Shown: positions 14,874 through 21,708 of the stretch, in pieces
Position numbering within the stretch: the stretch's first letter is position 1
How the letters are laid out: each line of letters starts with the position of its first letter
Source: Acidobacteriota bacterium
GTDB taxonomy: Bacteria > Acidobacteriota > Terriglobia > Terriglobales > Acidobacteriaceae
Reading direction: 5' to 3'
Assembly (NCBI GenBank): GCA_021780415.1
Contig: JAJXYW010000034.1
Location: forward strand, 1-22,269
DNA: 22,269 bases
Program-made: the position numbers and the translations under genes
Notes under the pieces: generated by a model
The model's input: the letters and a program-made list of their open reading frames with translations, nothing else
The model's database searches: none
What the model was told of the DNA's origin: nothing

Positions 14874-15662
14874 CTAGTTGGTGGCGCAGGTGGAGGCTTC
14901 GAGGAGGAGGGCGCGAGGGTAGAGGACCTCAGCTTCGAGAGCGATGTGGAGGCGGAGGTGTTCGTCGAACTCGCGGATGCCGTCGTAGAGGGCGCGGAAG
15001 CTTGGGCAGGCGGTGGGGGGTGGGGCGAAGTTCCGGGTGAGCTGGCGGAACTGGTCGAGCAGGGCGGTGGCTTCGTCGTGCTCGGCGGAGATGAGGGCGA
15101 GGGGAGTGGCGAGAAAGCCGCAGTAACTGGCGGGAGGGGTCTCGCCGGAGTGGTGGGAGCGGTCGATGGAATGCTCGAGGGCGACGATGTAGGGGAAGAT
15201 GAGCGACTCCTCCTTGGGGAAGTGGTCGTTGAGGTCGAGCTCGAGGAGAGAGAGTGCGGCGTGGAGGGCGACGAGCTCGGGGTGGGTGGTGCCGTGGCGG
15301 GTGGAGACTTTTTCGGCGAGATGGATGAGCCGGGGGAGCTCGCGGCGGATGTAGGTGTGGTGATGGGCGCGGATGTGGGAGCAGAGGAGTTCGAGGGAGG
15401 CCTGGGCCCAGTCGGGTGAGGGGAGGGATGGCTGGTTGGCGGCGAGGTCGAGTTCGGCGAGGACGGCGGCGAGGTCGAGATGGGACTGGGCGCAGATGTC
15501 GGCGAGAGACTGGTTGCCGCCACAGCAGTAGTCGATGCCGAGGCGCTCGAAGACACGGACGGAGGTGGGCTGCTGGAGCGCGATCTGGCGAACGGTCTGG
15601 GCCGGCGATGCGGCGGTGGGCGGGGCGCTGGTCTGGGACGTGGACTGGGGTGCGGACGACAT
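14874..15662 (-). CDS. ric: iron-sulfur cluster repair di-iron protein (Ric/ScdA/YtfE family, DUF542 + hemerythrin)
   Basis: A 262-residue cytoplasmic protein. After a Ser/Thr/Pro/Ala-rich N-terminal extension (1-20) comes the ScdA_N/DUF542 domain with VRQIALQQPTSVRVFERLGI and the signature DYCCGG (44-49). A hemerythrin-like four-helix domain follows, supplying di-iron ligands in HIRAHHHTYIRRELPRL, LNDHFPKEESLIFPY, ISAEHDEATALL and LHIALEAEVLYPRA. Family members restore Fe-S or di-iron centres damaged by nitric oxide or peroxide, or release NO. The gene is divergent from hcp; the 191-base interval holds two Crp/Fnr-like dyads, one positioned to activate ric. This pairing strongly supports a nitrosative-stress role. 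Confidence 0.93.
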   Translation of the reverse strand: MSSAPQSTSQTSAPPTAASPAQTVRQIALQQPTSVRVFERLGIDYCCGGNQSLADICAQSHLDLAAVLAELDLAANQPSLPSPDWAQASLELLCSHIRAHHHTYIRRELPRLIHLAEKVSTRHGTTHPELVALHAALSLLELDLNDHFPKEESLIFPYIVALEHSIDRSHHSGETPPASYCGFLATPLALISAEHDEATALLDQFRQLTRNFAPPPTACPSFRALYDGIREFDEHLRLHIALEAEVLYPRALLLEASTCATN

Positions 15663-15683
15663 GGTGAAGACTCCCTCATTGTG

Positions 15684-15689
15684 ACCTTA
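15684..15689 (-). promoter_or_regulatory. putative -10 of the ric promoter
   Basis: On the minus strand this hexamer reads TAAGGT (TAnnnT pattern). Its first base lies 29.5 bp from the centre of the dyad at 15711-15726, the same spacing as in the hcp and polyferredoxin promoters. It predicts transcription from about 15677, with a leader of about 15 bases. Confidence 0.45.
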
Positions 15690-15710
15690 GAGTGAGCTGG
15701 AGAACGGCGC

Positions 15711-15726
15711 TGCGATTTGAATCACA
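15711..15726 (-). promoter_or_regulatory. Crp/Fnr-family operator upstream of ric
   Basis: The plus strand reads TGCGATTTGAATCACA, a TGYGA-N6-TCACA dyad with one mismatch. Read toward ric it is TGTGATTCAAATCGCA. Its centre at 15718.5 would be -41.5 relative to a start near 15677. It aligns with the hcp and polyferredoxin sites as consensus TGTGAYYYAARTCRYA with one deviation. Confidence 0.6.
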
Positions 15727-15731
15727 TGAAA

Positions 15732-15758
15732 GCAGATTTTTTTGTGAGTGAAATCTGC
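15732..15758. promoter_or_regulatory. dyad between the ric and hcp operators
   Basis: A perfect 8-bp inverted repeat, GCAGATTT (15732-15739) and AAATCTGC (15751-15758), with an 11-base T-rich centre. It lies exactly between the two divergent operators and could be an additional protein site or an insulating hairpin. Function is not shown by sequence. Confidence 0.4.
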
Positions 15759-15774
15759 GAGGTACGGGGATGGG

Positions 15775-15788
15775 GTGACTTAAGTCGC
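15775..15788 (+). promoter_or_regulatory. Crp/Fnr-family operator upstream of hcp
   Basis: GTGACTTAAGTCGC, with a perfect central palindrome GACTTAAGTC and one mismatch outside it. The centre at 15781.5 is 29.5 bp from the first base of the TACGGT hexamer at 15811-15816, giving class II (-41.5) geometry for a start near 15823. Confidence 0.65.
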
Positions 15789-15810
15789 TGTGGGGAGGGA
15801 GCGGGCTGGG

Positions 15811-15816
15811 TACGGT
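15811..15816 (+). promoter_or_regulatory. putative -10 of the hcp promoter
   Basis: TACGGT matches TATAAT at the three most conserved positions (first, second, sixth). Placement relative to the upstream dyad is the same as for ric and the polyferredoxin gene. The predicted leader is about 31 bases. Confidence 0.45.
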
Positions 15817-15853
15817 GAGGGTGCAGGACAAAATCAGAGAGGAAATTGACACG

Positions 15854-17497
15854 ATGTTTTGTTATCAGTGCGAACAGACTTCACAGGGTACGGGCTGCCA
15901 GACGATTGGCGTGTGCGGCAAGGATGAGGCAACGGCAGCGCTGCAGGATCTGCTGATCCATGCGGCGAAGGGGATTGCGGTGTATGCGCACCAGGCGCGG
16001 AAGCTGGGTGCGGCTGATCCGGAGGTTGATGCGCTGACGATCCAGTCGGTGTACACGACGCTGACGAATGTGAACTTCGATGCGGAGCGGCTGGTGGAGA
16101 TGATCCACGACGCGGTGGCGATGCGGGAGACGGCACGCTGCCTGTATGAACGCGCGGCGGCTGCGGCGGGGGTGACTCCGGCGGCGTTTGGCGGAGTGGC
16201 TGCGTGGAGGCCGGCAGCGACGCTGGAGGGCTTGCTGGAGCAGAGCAGCCAGGTGCTGCTGCCGGTGCGTTTCCTGATCGAGAGCAAGGAGATTGCGGAC
16301 TTGCAGGAGCTGGTGCTGTACGGCATCAAGGGAGCTTCAGCCTATGCGGCGCATGCGCTGGCGCTGGGCGCGGGCGATCCGCAGACGTTTGCGAAGATCC
16401 ACGAGGTGCTGGAGTTTCTGACGCACGAGGCTCCGACGGCGGAGGAGTTGCTGACGACGGCGCTGGCGGTGGGCGAGCTGAACTATCGCGTGATGCAGGT
16501 GCTGGATAAGGCGCATACCGATACGTTCGGGCACCCGCAGCCGGCGAAGGTGAGGCTGGGTGCGCGCAAGGGGAAGGCGATCCTGGTTTCAGGACATGAT
16601 CTGCATGACCTGTATGCGCTGCTGGAACAGACGCAGGGGACGGGCATACAGGTGTATACGCACGGGGAGATGCTGCCGGCGCATGGGTATCCGACGCTGA
16701 AGGCGTTTGAGCACCTGGCGGGCAACTACGGCGGTGCGTGGTATGCGCAGGCCGATGAGTTTGCGGATTTTCCGGGCGCGATCCTGATGACGTCGAACTG
16801 CATTCAGCAGCCGAAGGTGTCGTACAAGGAGCGGATCTTTACGTCGGGCGCGGTGGCGTGGCCGGAGGTGCTGCATATTGCGGACCAGGACTTTGCGCCG
16901 GTGATTGCAGCGGCGCTCGAGGCTCCGGGATATGCGGAGGACGGCGCGGAGGAAGAGATCACGGTCGGCTTTGGGCACAATGCGGTGCTGGGCGTTGCGG
17001 ACAAGGTGGTCGCAGCGGTGAAGGCGGGAGCGATCCGGCACTTCTTCCTGGTGGGCGGATGCGATGCGGCGCGCGCGGGGAGAAGCTACTATACGGAGCT
17101 GGCGGAGTCGGTGCCGAAGGACTGCATGCTGATGACGCTGGGCTGCGGAAAGTTCCGGTTCAACAAGCTGGAGTTTGGCGAGATTGGAGGGCTGCCGCGG
17201 CTGCTGGATGTGGGGCAGTGCAACGATACGTACTCGGCGATTCAGATTGCGCTGGCGCTGGCGAATGCGTTTGAGTGCGGGGTGAATGAGCTGCCGCTGT
17301 CGCTGGTGCTGTCGTGGTATGAGCAGAAGGCGGTGGCGGTGCTGCTGACGCTGCTGCATCTGGGAGTGCGGAATATCCGCGTGGGACCGACGCTGCCGGC
17401 GTTCCTGTCGCCGGGCGTGCTGGCGCTGCTGAAGGAGAAGTACAACCTGATGGCCATTACCAGTGCGGAAGAAGACCTGGCGGCGATGCTCGCGTAA
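15854..17497 (+). CDS. hcp: hybrid cluster protein (hydroxylamine/NO reductase), class I
   Basis: A 547-residue protein. I chose ATG 15854 because the family begins MFCYQCEQT; GAGAGGA lies upstream, and an in-frame GTG at 15815 would only add a foreign extension. The N-terminal cysteines Cys3, Cys6, Cys15 and Cys21 have spacing x2, x8, x5, the class I arrangement that ligates a [4Fe-4S] cluster. Hybrid-cluster ligands are visible in ILVSGHDLHDLYALLEQ, VYTHGEMLPAHGYP, LMTSNCIQQP, FFLVGGCDAARAGR, LMTLGCGKFRF, LLDVGQCNDTYSAI and LSWYEQKAVAVLLTLLHLG. Hcp reduces NO (earlier described substrate: hydroxylamine) in the anaerobic cytoplasm and needs a reductase partner; none of the Hcr type is adjacent, but a membrane polyferredoxin is. 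It is divergent from ric and followed by a terminator. Confidence 0.97.
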   Translation: MFCYQCEQTSQGTGCQTIGVCGKDEATAALQDLLIHAAKGIAVYAHQARKLGAADPEVDALTIQSVYTTLTNVNFDAERLVEMIHDAVAMRETARCLYERAAAAAGVTPAAFGGVAAWRPAATLEGLLEQSSQVLLPVRFLIESKEIADLQELVLYGIKGASAYAAHALALGAGDPQTFAKIHEVLEFLTHEAPTAEELLTTALAVGELNYRVMQVLDKAHTDTFGHPQPAKVRLGARKGKAILVSGHDLHDLYALLEQTQGTGIQVYTHGEMLPAHGYPTLKAFEHLAGNYGGAWYAQADEFADFPGAILMTSNCIQQPKVSYKERIFTSGAVAWPEVLHIADQDFAPVIAAALEAPGYAEDGAEEEITVGFGHNAVLGVADKVVAAVKAGAIRHFFLVGGCDAARAGRSYYTELAESVPKDCMLMTLGCGKFRFNKLEFGEIGGLPRLLDVGQCNDTYSAIQIALALANAFECGVNELPLSLVLSWYEQKAVAVLLTLLHLGVRNIRVGPTLPAFLSPGVLALLKEKYNLMAITSAEEDLAAMLA

Positions 17498-17510
17498 GGA
17501 GGTTGGCGAA

Positions 17511-17536
17511 GCCCGGAGAGTGGGGACTCTCCGGGC
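17511..17536 (+). terminator. terminator after hcp
   Basis: A perfect 10-bp stem, GCCCGGAGAG (17511-17520) and CTCTCCGGGC (17527-17536), with loop TGGGGA, 13 bases after the hcp stop and followed by the T-rich GGTTTGTTT segment. It separates hcp from the downstream regulator gene, which should have its own promoter. Confidence 0.8.
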
Positions 17537-17576
17537 GGTGGGTTTGTTTGGGAAGAACGGGCGCGCTGCGCGCGGG

Positions 17577-17630
17577 AAGCAGGTTCCTCGCTGCGCTAGG
17601 AATGACAGACAGAAAGGCAAGGGCAATCGC
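17577..17630. repeat. hairpin module with short hexamer tail
   Basis: One copy of the TTCGCT-type module (GTTCC at 17583-17587, GGAAT at 17599-17603) followed by GACAGACAGAAAGGCAAGGG and another GCAA unit. It is nearly identical in arrangement to the copy at 9418-9465 and lies between hcp and the regulator gene. Confidence 0.75.
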
Positions 17631-17668
17631 GATGATGAGCGGCGGCGGAGACTGCTAGACTTTTGGCT

Positions 17669-18373
17669 ATGAGCGATGGACGGATGGAGTTGGCGGGAGT
17701 TTTGGAGCGGACGGCGCTGCTGTCTACATTGACGCCGGCGGAGATTCAGTTGCTGGCTGCGCGGACGGTGCGGAGAAGGTTCGGGGCGGGGGAGCTGCTG
17801 TTCTCAGAGGGAGAGCCGTGCCATGGGTTGCACATTATTGCCGAGGGGAGGGTGCGGATCTTCAAGACGTCGCTGGGGGGGCGGGAGCAGGTGCTGGCGA
17901 TGAATGTGCCGGGGGAGTCGGTGGCGGAGCTGCCGGTGTTCGATGGGGGAGCGTATCCGGCGTCGGGGGTGGCGGTGGAGGGGGTGGAGATTGCGTTTAT
18001 CTCGCGGGAGGATTTCCAGGGGTTCTGCATGGAGCACCCGCAGGTGGCGATGAAGATGCTGGCGGTGGTGGGCGGGAGGCTGCGGCGGCTGGTCGCGATT
18101 ATTGAGGAGCTGTCGTTTACGACGATTCGGCAACGGTTGATCTCGGTGCTGTTGCGGCTGGCGGAGACGGAAGGGCTGCGGACGGAGCGGGGGGTGGAGT
18201 TTCTGCTGCCGGGGAGCCATCAGGAGCTGGCAAGCCAGTTGGGGACCGTGCGGGAGTTGATCTCGCGGAACCTGATGCGGCTGCAGGCCGAGGGAATGCT
18301 GGAGGTGGATGCGCGGCAGATTGTGGTGCGGGATGTGAAGGGGCTCGCGGGTTTGCTGGGGTCGGCCGGGTAG
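17669..18373 (+). CDS. Crp/Fnr-family transcription regulator (candidate nitrosative-stress regulator)
   Basis: A 234-residue regulator. The N-terminal cyclic-nucleotide-binding-like beta-roll (about 12-125) includes FGAGELLFSEGEPCHGLHII and GREQVLAMNVPGES; a dimer helix follows (about 130-150), then the Crp-type winged helix (about 150-225). The recognition helix TVRELISRNLMRL has Glu196, Ser199 and Arg200, the E-xx-SR set found in FNR/DNR-type proteins that read TTGAT or TGTGA half-sites. Only Cys51 and Cys120 are present, so no FNR-type N-terminal Fe-S cluster; a DNR/HcpR-like haem or other NO sensor is plausible. It lies downstream of hcp and near three matching dyads. I see no clear site or ribosome signal upstream of its own ATG. 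Confidence 0.92.
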   Translation: MSDGRMELAGVLERTALLSTLTPAEIQLLAARTVRRRFGAGELLFSEGEPCHGLHIIAEGRVRIFKTSLGGREQVLAMNVPGESVAELPVFDGGAYPASGVAVEGVEIAFISREDFQGFCMEHPQVAMKMLAVVGGRLRRLVAIIEELSFTTIRQRLISVLLRLAETEGLRTERGVEFLLPGSHQELASQLGTVRELISRNLMRLQAEGMLEVDARQIVVRDVKGLAGLLGSAG

Positions 18374-18762
18374 GGTTGCTGGTTGGTCTTTGGGAAAGGC
18401 AGGGGGCTCTCCACTGCGCTTCGCTGCGGTCGAGAGGACGGAGCATGGGGAAGGGAGAAGCAGATTCCTTCGCTTCGCTGCGGAATGACAACCAAAAAAG
18501 CAAAAGCAAAAGCAAAAGCAAAAGCAACGGCAAAAGCAAAAGCAGATCCCTACGGGATGACAACCAAAAAGGCAACGGCAACGGCAACGGCAACGGCAAA
18601 GGCAAAGGCAACGGCAAAGGCAAAGGCAAAGGCAGAAGCAACTGCAAAGATCGATGCGGAGATTCTTCGCTTCGCTATGGATGACGGCGGGAGATTGGAA
18701 GATAAGCAGAAGCGGAGAGCTGCGTGTGGACCGCGGCGGCGGGAGTTTGGCTGGGGATGGGT
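18374..18762. repeat. intergenic hexamer arrays with hairpin modules
   Basis: No gene is supported in this 389-base spacer between the convergent regulator and polyferredoxin genes. It contains a GGGCTCTCCACTGCGCTTCG-type unit (about 18403-18450), module copies at 18464-18486 (ATTCC...GGAAT), 18546-18558 (ATCCC-TAC-GGGAT) and 18662-18682 (ATTC...GGAT), an AAGCAA array (18496-18545) and a GGCAAC/GGCAAA array (18571-18632). The last 70 bases before the minus-strand stop are unique sequence. Confidence 0.88.
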
Positions 18763-19893
18763 TTAGTGGTTGTAGTCGTCGGCGTGGGGGACTAGCTGCT
18801 GGTAGACGGAGGTGGGGAGGTGGGTCTGCCAGTGGTCGGTGGCTCGGGCGAGGCCGATGAGCCCGAAGAAGATGACGGCCAGAATGACGACGATGGTGCG
18901 CGGTTGCAGGGCGCGGCCGTGCCAGCGGGCGTTGGAGAGGGCTAGCGATTGGAGGGCGGGGCTGGCGTCCGCGGGGGTCGAGACGGCGGGCGTGCGGCGC
19001 GGCGGGAGGGCGAAGTTGAGGGCGTTCTCGGCAGGGCAGGCGGCGATGCAGCTTAGGCATCCGGCGCACTCGGCCGAGCGGATGGTGACGAGTTGGGCGA
19101 CGGGGAGGTTGGAGGGGCAGGCCTTGTTGCACTTGTTGCAGTCGATGCAGGCGGCGGGGTCGCGGCGGATTTTTACGGGGCTGAGCATGGAGACCAGGCC
19201 CATGAGGGCTCCGTAGGGGCAGAGGAAGTGGCACCAGAAGTTCTTGATCAGTACGGAGAGAAGGACGATGGTGGCGAGGACCGCAAGGCCGATGATGCTC
19301 ATGTTGCGGAAGAAGTTGAGCATCTTGACGTCGGCGATGATGCCGAAGGGTGCGAGGAGGAATTGCTGGAGGGCGTCGGCGGACATGGTGACGACGACGT
19401 AGAGGAAGAAGGCGAGGAGGATGTACTTGAGGCTGCGCAGGGGAATGTCCAGCCAGCGGGGGAGGATGAGGTTGCGGCCGAAGAGGCGCTGGCCGAGGCG
19501 CCAGAGGTATTCGGAGACGGTGCCGACGGGGCAGAGCCAGGTGCAGAAGATCTTTTTGAGGAGCAGGCTGGAGAGCAGAAAAGCGACGAGCAGGAACATT
19601 GCCGCGGGATGGATGGCGGAGATGTGATGGGTGACGAGGAAGTACTTGAGGTTCATGAGGCCGGCGATGGGGAGCCAGCCTTCGACGCCGGCGGGGCGGC
19701 TGAAGTAGCGGGATTGGCCGTTGGTTTCGAAGTAGCGGACCCAGAGGTAGAACTGCAGGCCGAGCCAGGCGTTGAGGGCGAGGAAGGCGAGTTGGACGGT
19801 GTGCCGGATGCGCTGGGAGTGGTCGAGCAGATGGCGGCGGATGAAGGGTTTCTTCGGGGAGGCGGCTGGGAGTGGGGCGACGGTGGTGGGCAT
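18763..19893 (-). CDS. NapH/NosR/CcoG-like membrane polyferredoxin
   Basis: A 376-residue integral membrane Fe-S protein. I chose ATG 19893; the frame reaches 20058 but that extension runs through the promoter and dyad. Five hydrophobic helices are visible (about 34-54, 97-112, 156-172, 200-217, and one near 337-353). Two CxxxCP motifs at membrane edges, Cys117/Cys121 (CTWLCPVG) and Cys221/Cys225 (CHFLCPYG), are typical of NosR/NapH proteins. Two ferredoxin-type [4Fe-4S] sites follow: Cys249, 252, 255, 259 and Cys276, 279, 282, 286. Such proteins move electrons between quinol and redox partners. Context, namely the shared operator with ric and hcp, suggests it feeds Hcp or an NO-handling system; CcoG-like copper handling is an alternative. 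All cluster cysteines are intact. Confidence 0.92.
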   Translation of the reverse strand: MPTTVAPLPAASPKKPFIRRHLLDHSQRIRHTVQLAFLALNAWLGLQFYLWVRYFETNGQSRYFSRPAGVEGWLPIAGLMNLKYFLVTHHISAIHPAAMFLLVAFLLSSLLLKKIFCTWLCPVGTVSEYLWRLGQRLFGRNLILPRWLDIPLRSLKYILLAFFLYVVVTMSADALQQFLLAPFGIIADVKMLNFFRNMSIIGLAVLATIVLLSVLIKNFWCHFLCPYGALMGLVSMLSPVKIRRDPAACIDCNKCNKACPSNLPVAQLVTIRSAECAGCLSCIAACPAENALNFALPPRRTPAVSTPADASPALQSLALSNARWHGRALQPRTIVVILAVIFFGLIGLARATDHWQTHLPTSVYQQLVPHADDYNH

Positions 19894-19913
19894 CGGGCTA
19901 CCTTCTGGTGTTG

Positions 19914-19919
19914 ACTGTA
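19914..19919 (-). promoter_or_regulatory. putative -10 of the polyferredoxin promoter
   Basis: The minus strand reads TACAGT, a four-of-six match to TATAAT. Its first base is 29.5 bp from the centre of the dyad at 19941-19956, as in the other two promoters. It predicts a start near 19907 and a leader of about 14 bases. Confidence 0.5.
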
Positions 19920-19940
19920 GGCCGCGGGCGAGAAGGGCGA

Positions 19941-19956
19941 TATGACTTAGGTCACA
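19941..19956 (-). promoter_or_regulatory. Crp/Fnr-family operator upstream of the polyferredoxin gene
   Basis: The minus strand reads TGTGACCTAAGTCATA, an inverted repeat that shares the TGAC-YTAAGTC core with the hcp site. Its centre at 19948.5 is -41.5 from the predicted start. It could also act on the divergent DUF3617 gene, although no good -10 is seen at the equivalent position on the plus strand. Confidence 0.62.
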
Positions 19957-20084
19957 GAGGGGGATCGGTGGAGATGGTAGAGCGGAGCGTGGGCGGTTTT
20001 CGGCGGGCTGCGGGGAGAGGATTTTGAGGTTGCGCGGAGGATGAGACGTGACTACCATGCTGGTGATTGTTGGAATGGAGGTGC

Positions 20085-20564
20085 ATGGTGTTGAACCTGT
20101 TGATTATGAAATCCGGAGTGAGCGTGGGCGCGCTGCTGGCGGGACTCTTCCAGGCGCCTTCGACGCCGCCGATGAAGCTGGGGTTGTGGGAGATCACGAC
20201 CACCGTAACCATGGAGATGCCGGGGATGCCGGCGCAGCCGCCGCGAAGCATGAAGGTGCGGAGCTGCGTGACTGCAGAGTCGTGGACGAAGTCGTTTGGC
20301 AAGATGCAGCAGACGGGAGACTGCACGCTCAGCCATCAGAACATGACGGCGGGGCACTACAGCTTCGACATGAGCTGCCCGAGTATGAATGCCACGGGAC
20401 ACAGCGAGATGAACTTCTCGGATGAGACGACGGGCCACGGCACGATGCGGATGGAGATGAACGCTGGCGGCCAGCAGATGGTGACAAGCTCGGTGTGGGA
20501 CAGCCACTACCTTGGCGCAGATTGTGGCGCGGTGACTCCGGACAAGCCGCAGATCATCCGGTAG
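20085..20564 (+). CDS. exported DUF3617-family protein
   Basis: A 159-residue protein with a hydrophobic N-terminus (VLNLLIMKSGVSVGALLAGLF) that should act as a signal peptide. The mature part begins PPMKLGLWEITTTVTMEMPG, the GLWE opening of DUF3617, and has the spaced cysteines (RSCVTAES, GDCTLS, MSCPS, ADCGAV) and DKPQIIR ending of that family of small periplasmic proteins of unknown function. It is rich in Met and His. GGAGGT (20077-20082) favours the overlapping ATG 20085 or GTG 20088; a later ATG at 20106 lacks a site. It is divergent from the polyferredoxin gene and followed by a terminator hairpin. Confidence 0.85.
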   Translation: MVLNLLIMKSGVSVGALLAGLFQAPSTPPMKLGLWEITTTVTMEMPGMPAQPPRSMKVRSCVTAESWTKSFGKMQQTGDCTLSHQNMTAGHYSFDMSCPSMNATGHSEMNFSDETTGHGTMRMEMNAGGQQMVTSSVWDSHYLGADCGAVTPDKPQIIR

Positions 20565-20641
20565 GGACAGGATGCCGGCGAGGCCGGCGGCTGCGGTGGC
20601 GAGGGGATGGTTTCGCGGCGGTGCGGGCTATGGTAAAGTGA

Positions 20642-20674
20642 AAGCTGCGCTCGGGAAGATTGCGAGCGCAGTTT
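20642..20674 (+). terminator. terminator hairpin between DUF3617 gene and tRNA cluster
   Basis: A 9-bp perfect stem, CTGCGCTCG (20645-20653) and CGAGCGCAG (20663-20671), extended by AA/TT and a G-U pair, with a 9-base loop, followed by TTTGCTGTT. It lies about 80 bases after the DUF3617 stop and 73 bases before the first tRNA. It could also be a leader structure of the tRNA transcript if the promoter is the TATGGT-like sequence near 20630. Confidence 0.7.
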
Positions 20675-20743
20675 GCTGTTAGGCGGCTCAGGGCTGATAG
20701 CACTCCAGGAGATGAGGTATGTCTGCCGGAGGCCCGATGTAGG

Positions 20744-20819
20744 GCTGGCGTAGCTCAGCTGGTAGAGCACCTGATTTGTAATCAGGCGGTCGGGGGTTCA
20801 AATCCCTTCGCCAGCTCCA
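20744..20819 (+). tRNA. tRNA-Thr (anticodon TGT)
   Basis: A 76-base cloverleaf: acceptor GCTGGCG pairs with CGCCAGC, anticodon stem CCTGA/TCAGG with loop TTTGTAA (anticodon TGT), T-loop GGTTCAAATCC, discriminator T, and an encoded CCA. First gene of the tRNA-tuf cluster. Confidence 0.97.
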
Positions 20820-21003
20820 GAATTCTGGGGCAGCAGTGAAAGAGTTTGGTTGAAGTTGATGTTGGTTGTACCTGCCAGTTGTTCCAGCCTTGCAGCGTTC
20901 GCCATCCACAATTCCGGGCTGAGGGATCCGCGCGAGAGCGATCGTGCGGGAAGCAGCATGGGCGGTGGAGGGGAGTTGCGGGAAGGGCGGCCGGGAGACA
21001 AGG

Positions 21004-21090
21004 GCACAGGTGGCCGAGTGGTTAATGGCAGCAGACTGTAAATCTGCCACTCTTCGAGTTACGGAGGTTCGAATCCTCCCCTGTGCACCA
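21004..21090 (+). tRNA. tRNA-Tyr (anticodon GTA)
   Basis: An 87-base class II tRNA: acceptor GCACAGG pairs with CCTGTGC, anticodon stem GCAGA/TCTGC with loop CTGTAAA (anticodon GTA), a long variable arm, T-loop GGTTCGAATCC, discriminator A and an encoded CCA, followed by a TTTTTT run. Confidence 0.97.
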
Positions 21091-21133
21091 TTTTTTGGTT
21101 GTGAGTTTGTAGTTGTGATGTGGAGTGAGTGAG

Positions 21134-21401
21134 ATGGATCGGGCACTCAACCCGGCGGCGGATCGAGGGCGGATGTTCGCAGCCCTCGGAGGTTTGGTAG
21201 TCTTAGGCGTGCTGGCGTGGTTGACGATTGATCCAGCCGCAGTGGTACACGTACATGGGTTTTCGAACCGGTACGTTGGTTTTGAGGATCGGGACGTCGA
21301 GGTTCGATGGCTGCCGATCCTGTTTCTCGGGCTGTTCGCGTTTCGGGTCGTGATCGCAAATATGCGGGCACGGATCGAGGAGCGGGCGGTGCAGGAAGAA
21401 G

Positions 21402-21406
<5 letters not shown>
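21134..21406 (+). CDS. small membrane protein in the tRNA cluster, unknown function
   Basis: A 90-residue protein. ATG 21134 has GGAG (21122-21125) at eight-base spacing. It shows a charged N-terminus, a first membrane helix (about 15-32, FAALGGLVVLGVLAWLTI), a loop VVHVHGFSNRYVGFEDRDVEV, a second helix (about 58-76, RWLPILFLGLFAFRVVIA) and a charged tail. I recognise no family. It sits between tRNA-Tyr and tRNA-Thr, and its TGA stop (21404-21406) lies inside the tRNA-Thr acceptor stem, so RNA processing at the tRNA 5' end would remove the last bases of the message. Confidence 0.75.
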
Positions 21407-21476
<70 letters not shown>

Positions 21477-21499
21477 GATTTTGAGTGGCAGCTTGCTGG

Positions 21500-21594
21500 C
21501 TTTTGGCTAGAGGCGAAGACAGCGGGCGGCGAGTGGTAGGGCTGAAGGCTGAGAGTCTTAAGCTAGAAGCTAAAGGCTGGAAGCTAGAAGCTGT
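21500..21594. repeat. short imperfect GAAGCTAGAAGCT-type repeats
   Basis: The spacer between tRNA-Thr and tRNA-Gly holds imperfect copies of AGCTAGAAGCT, AAGGCTGG and AAGCTAGAAGCTG (clearest at 21561-21592). It is low-complexity filler with no hairpin or gene I can defend. Confidence 0.5.
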
Positions 21595-21599
21595 TGTTC

Positions 21600-21674
21600 G
21601 CGGGAGTAACTCAGTGGTAGAGTCACAGCCTTCCAAGCTGTTGGTCGCGGGTTCGATTCCCGTCTCCCGCTCCA
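21600..21674 (+). tRNA. tRNA-Gly (anticodon TCC)
   Basis: A 75-base cloverleaf: acceptor GCGGGAG pairs with CTCCCGC, anticodon stem ACAGC/GCTGT with loop CTTCCAA (anticodon TCC), T-loop GGTTCGATTCC, discriminator T and an encoded CCA. Confidence 0.97.
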
Positions 21675-21708
21675 GATTTTGAGGCTTCGTAAGGACGGAA
21701 GTAAAGCC

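Noticed and set aside
17804..19234. 476-codon minus-strand frame with a Cys/Leu-rich middle
   Set aside because: It runs antisense to the regulator, through the stop-free array (read as Cys-Leu repeats), and out of frame with the polyferredoxin; no family features.
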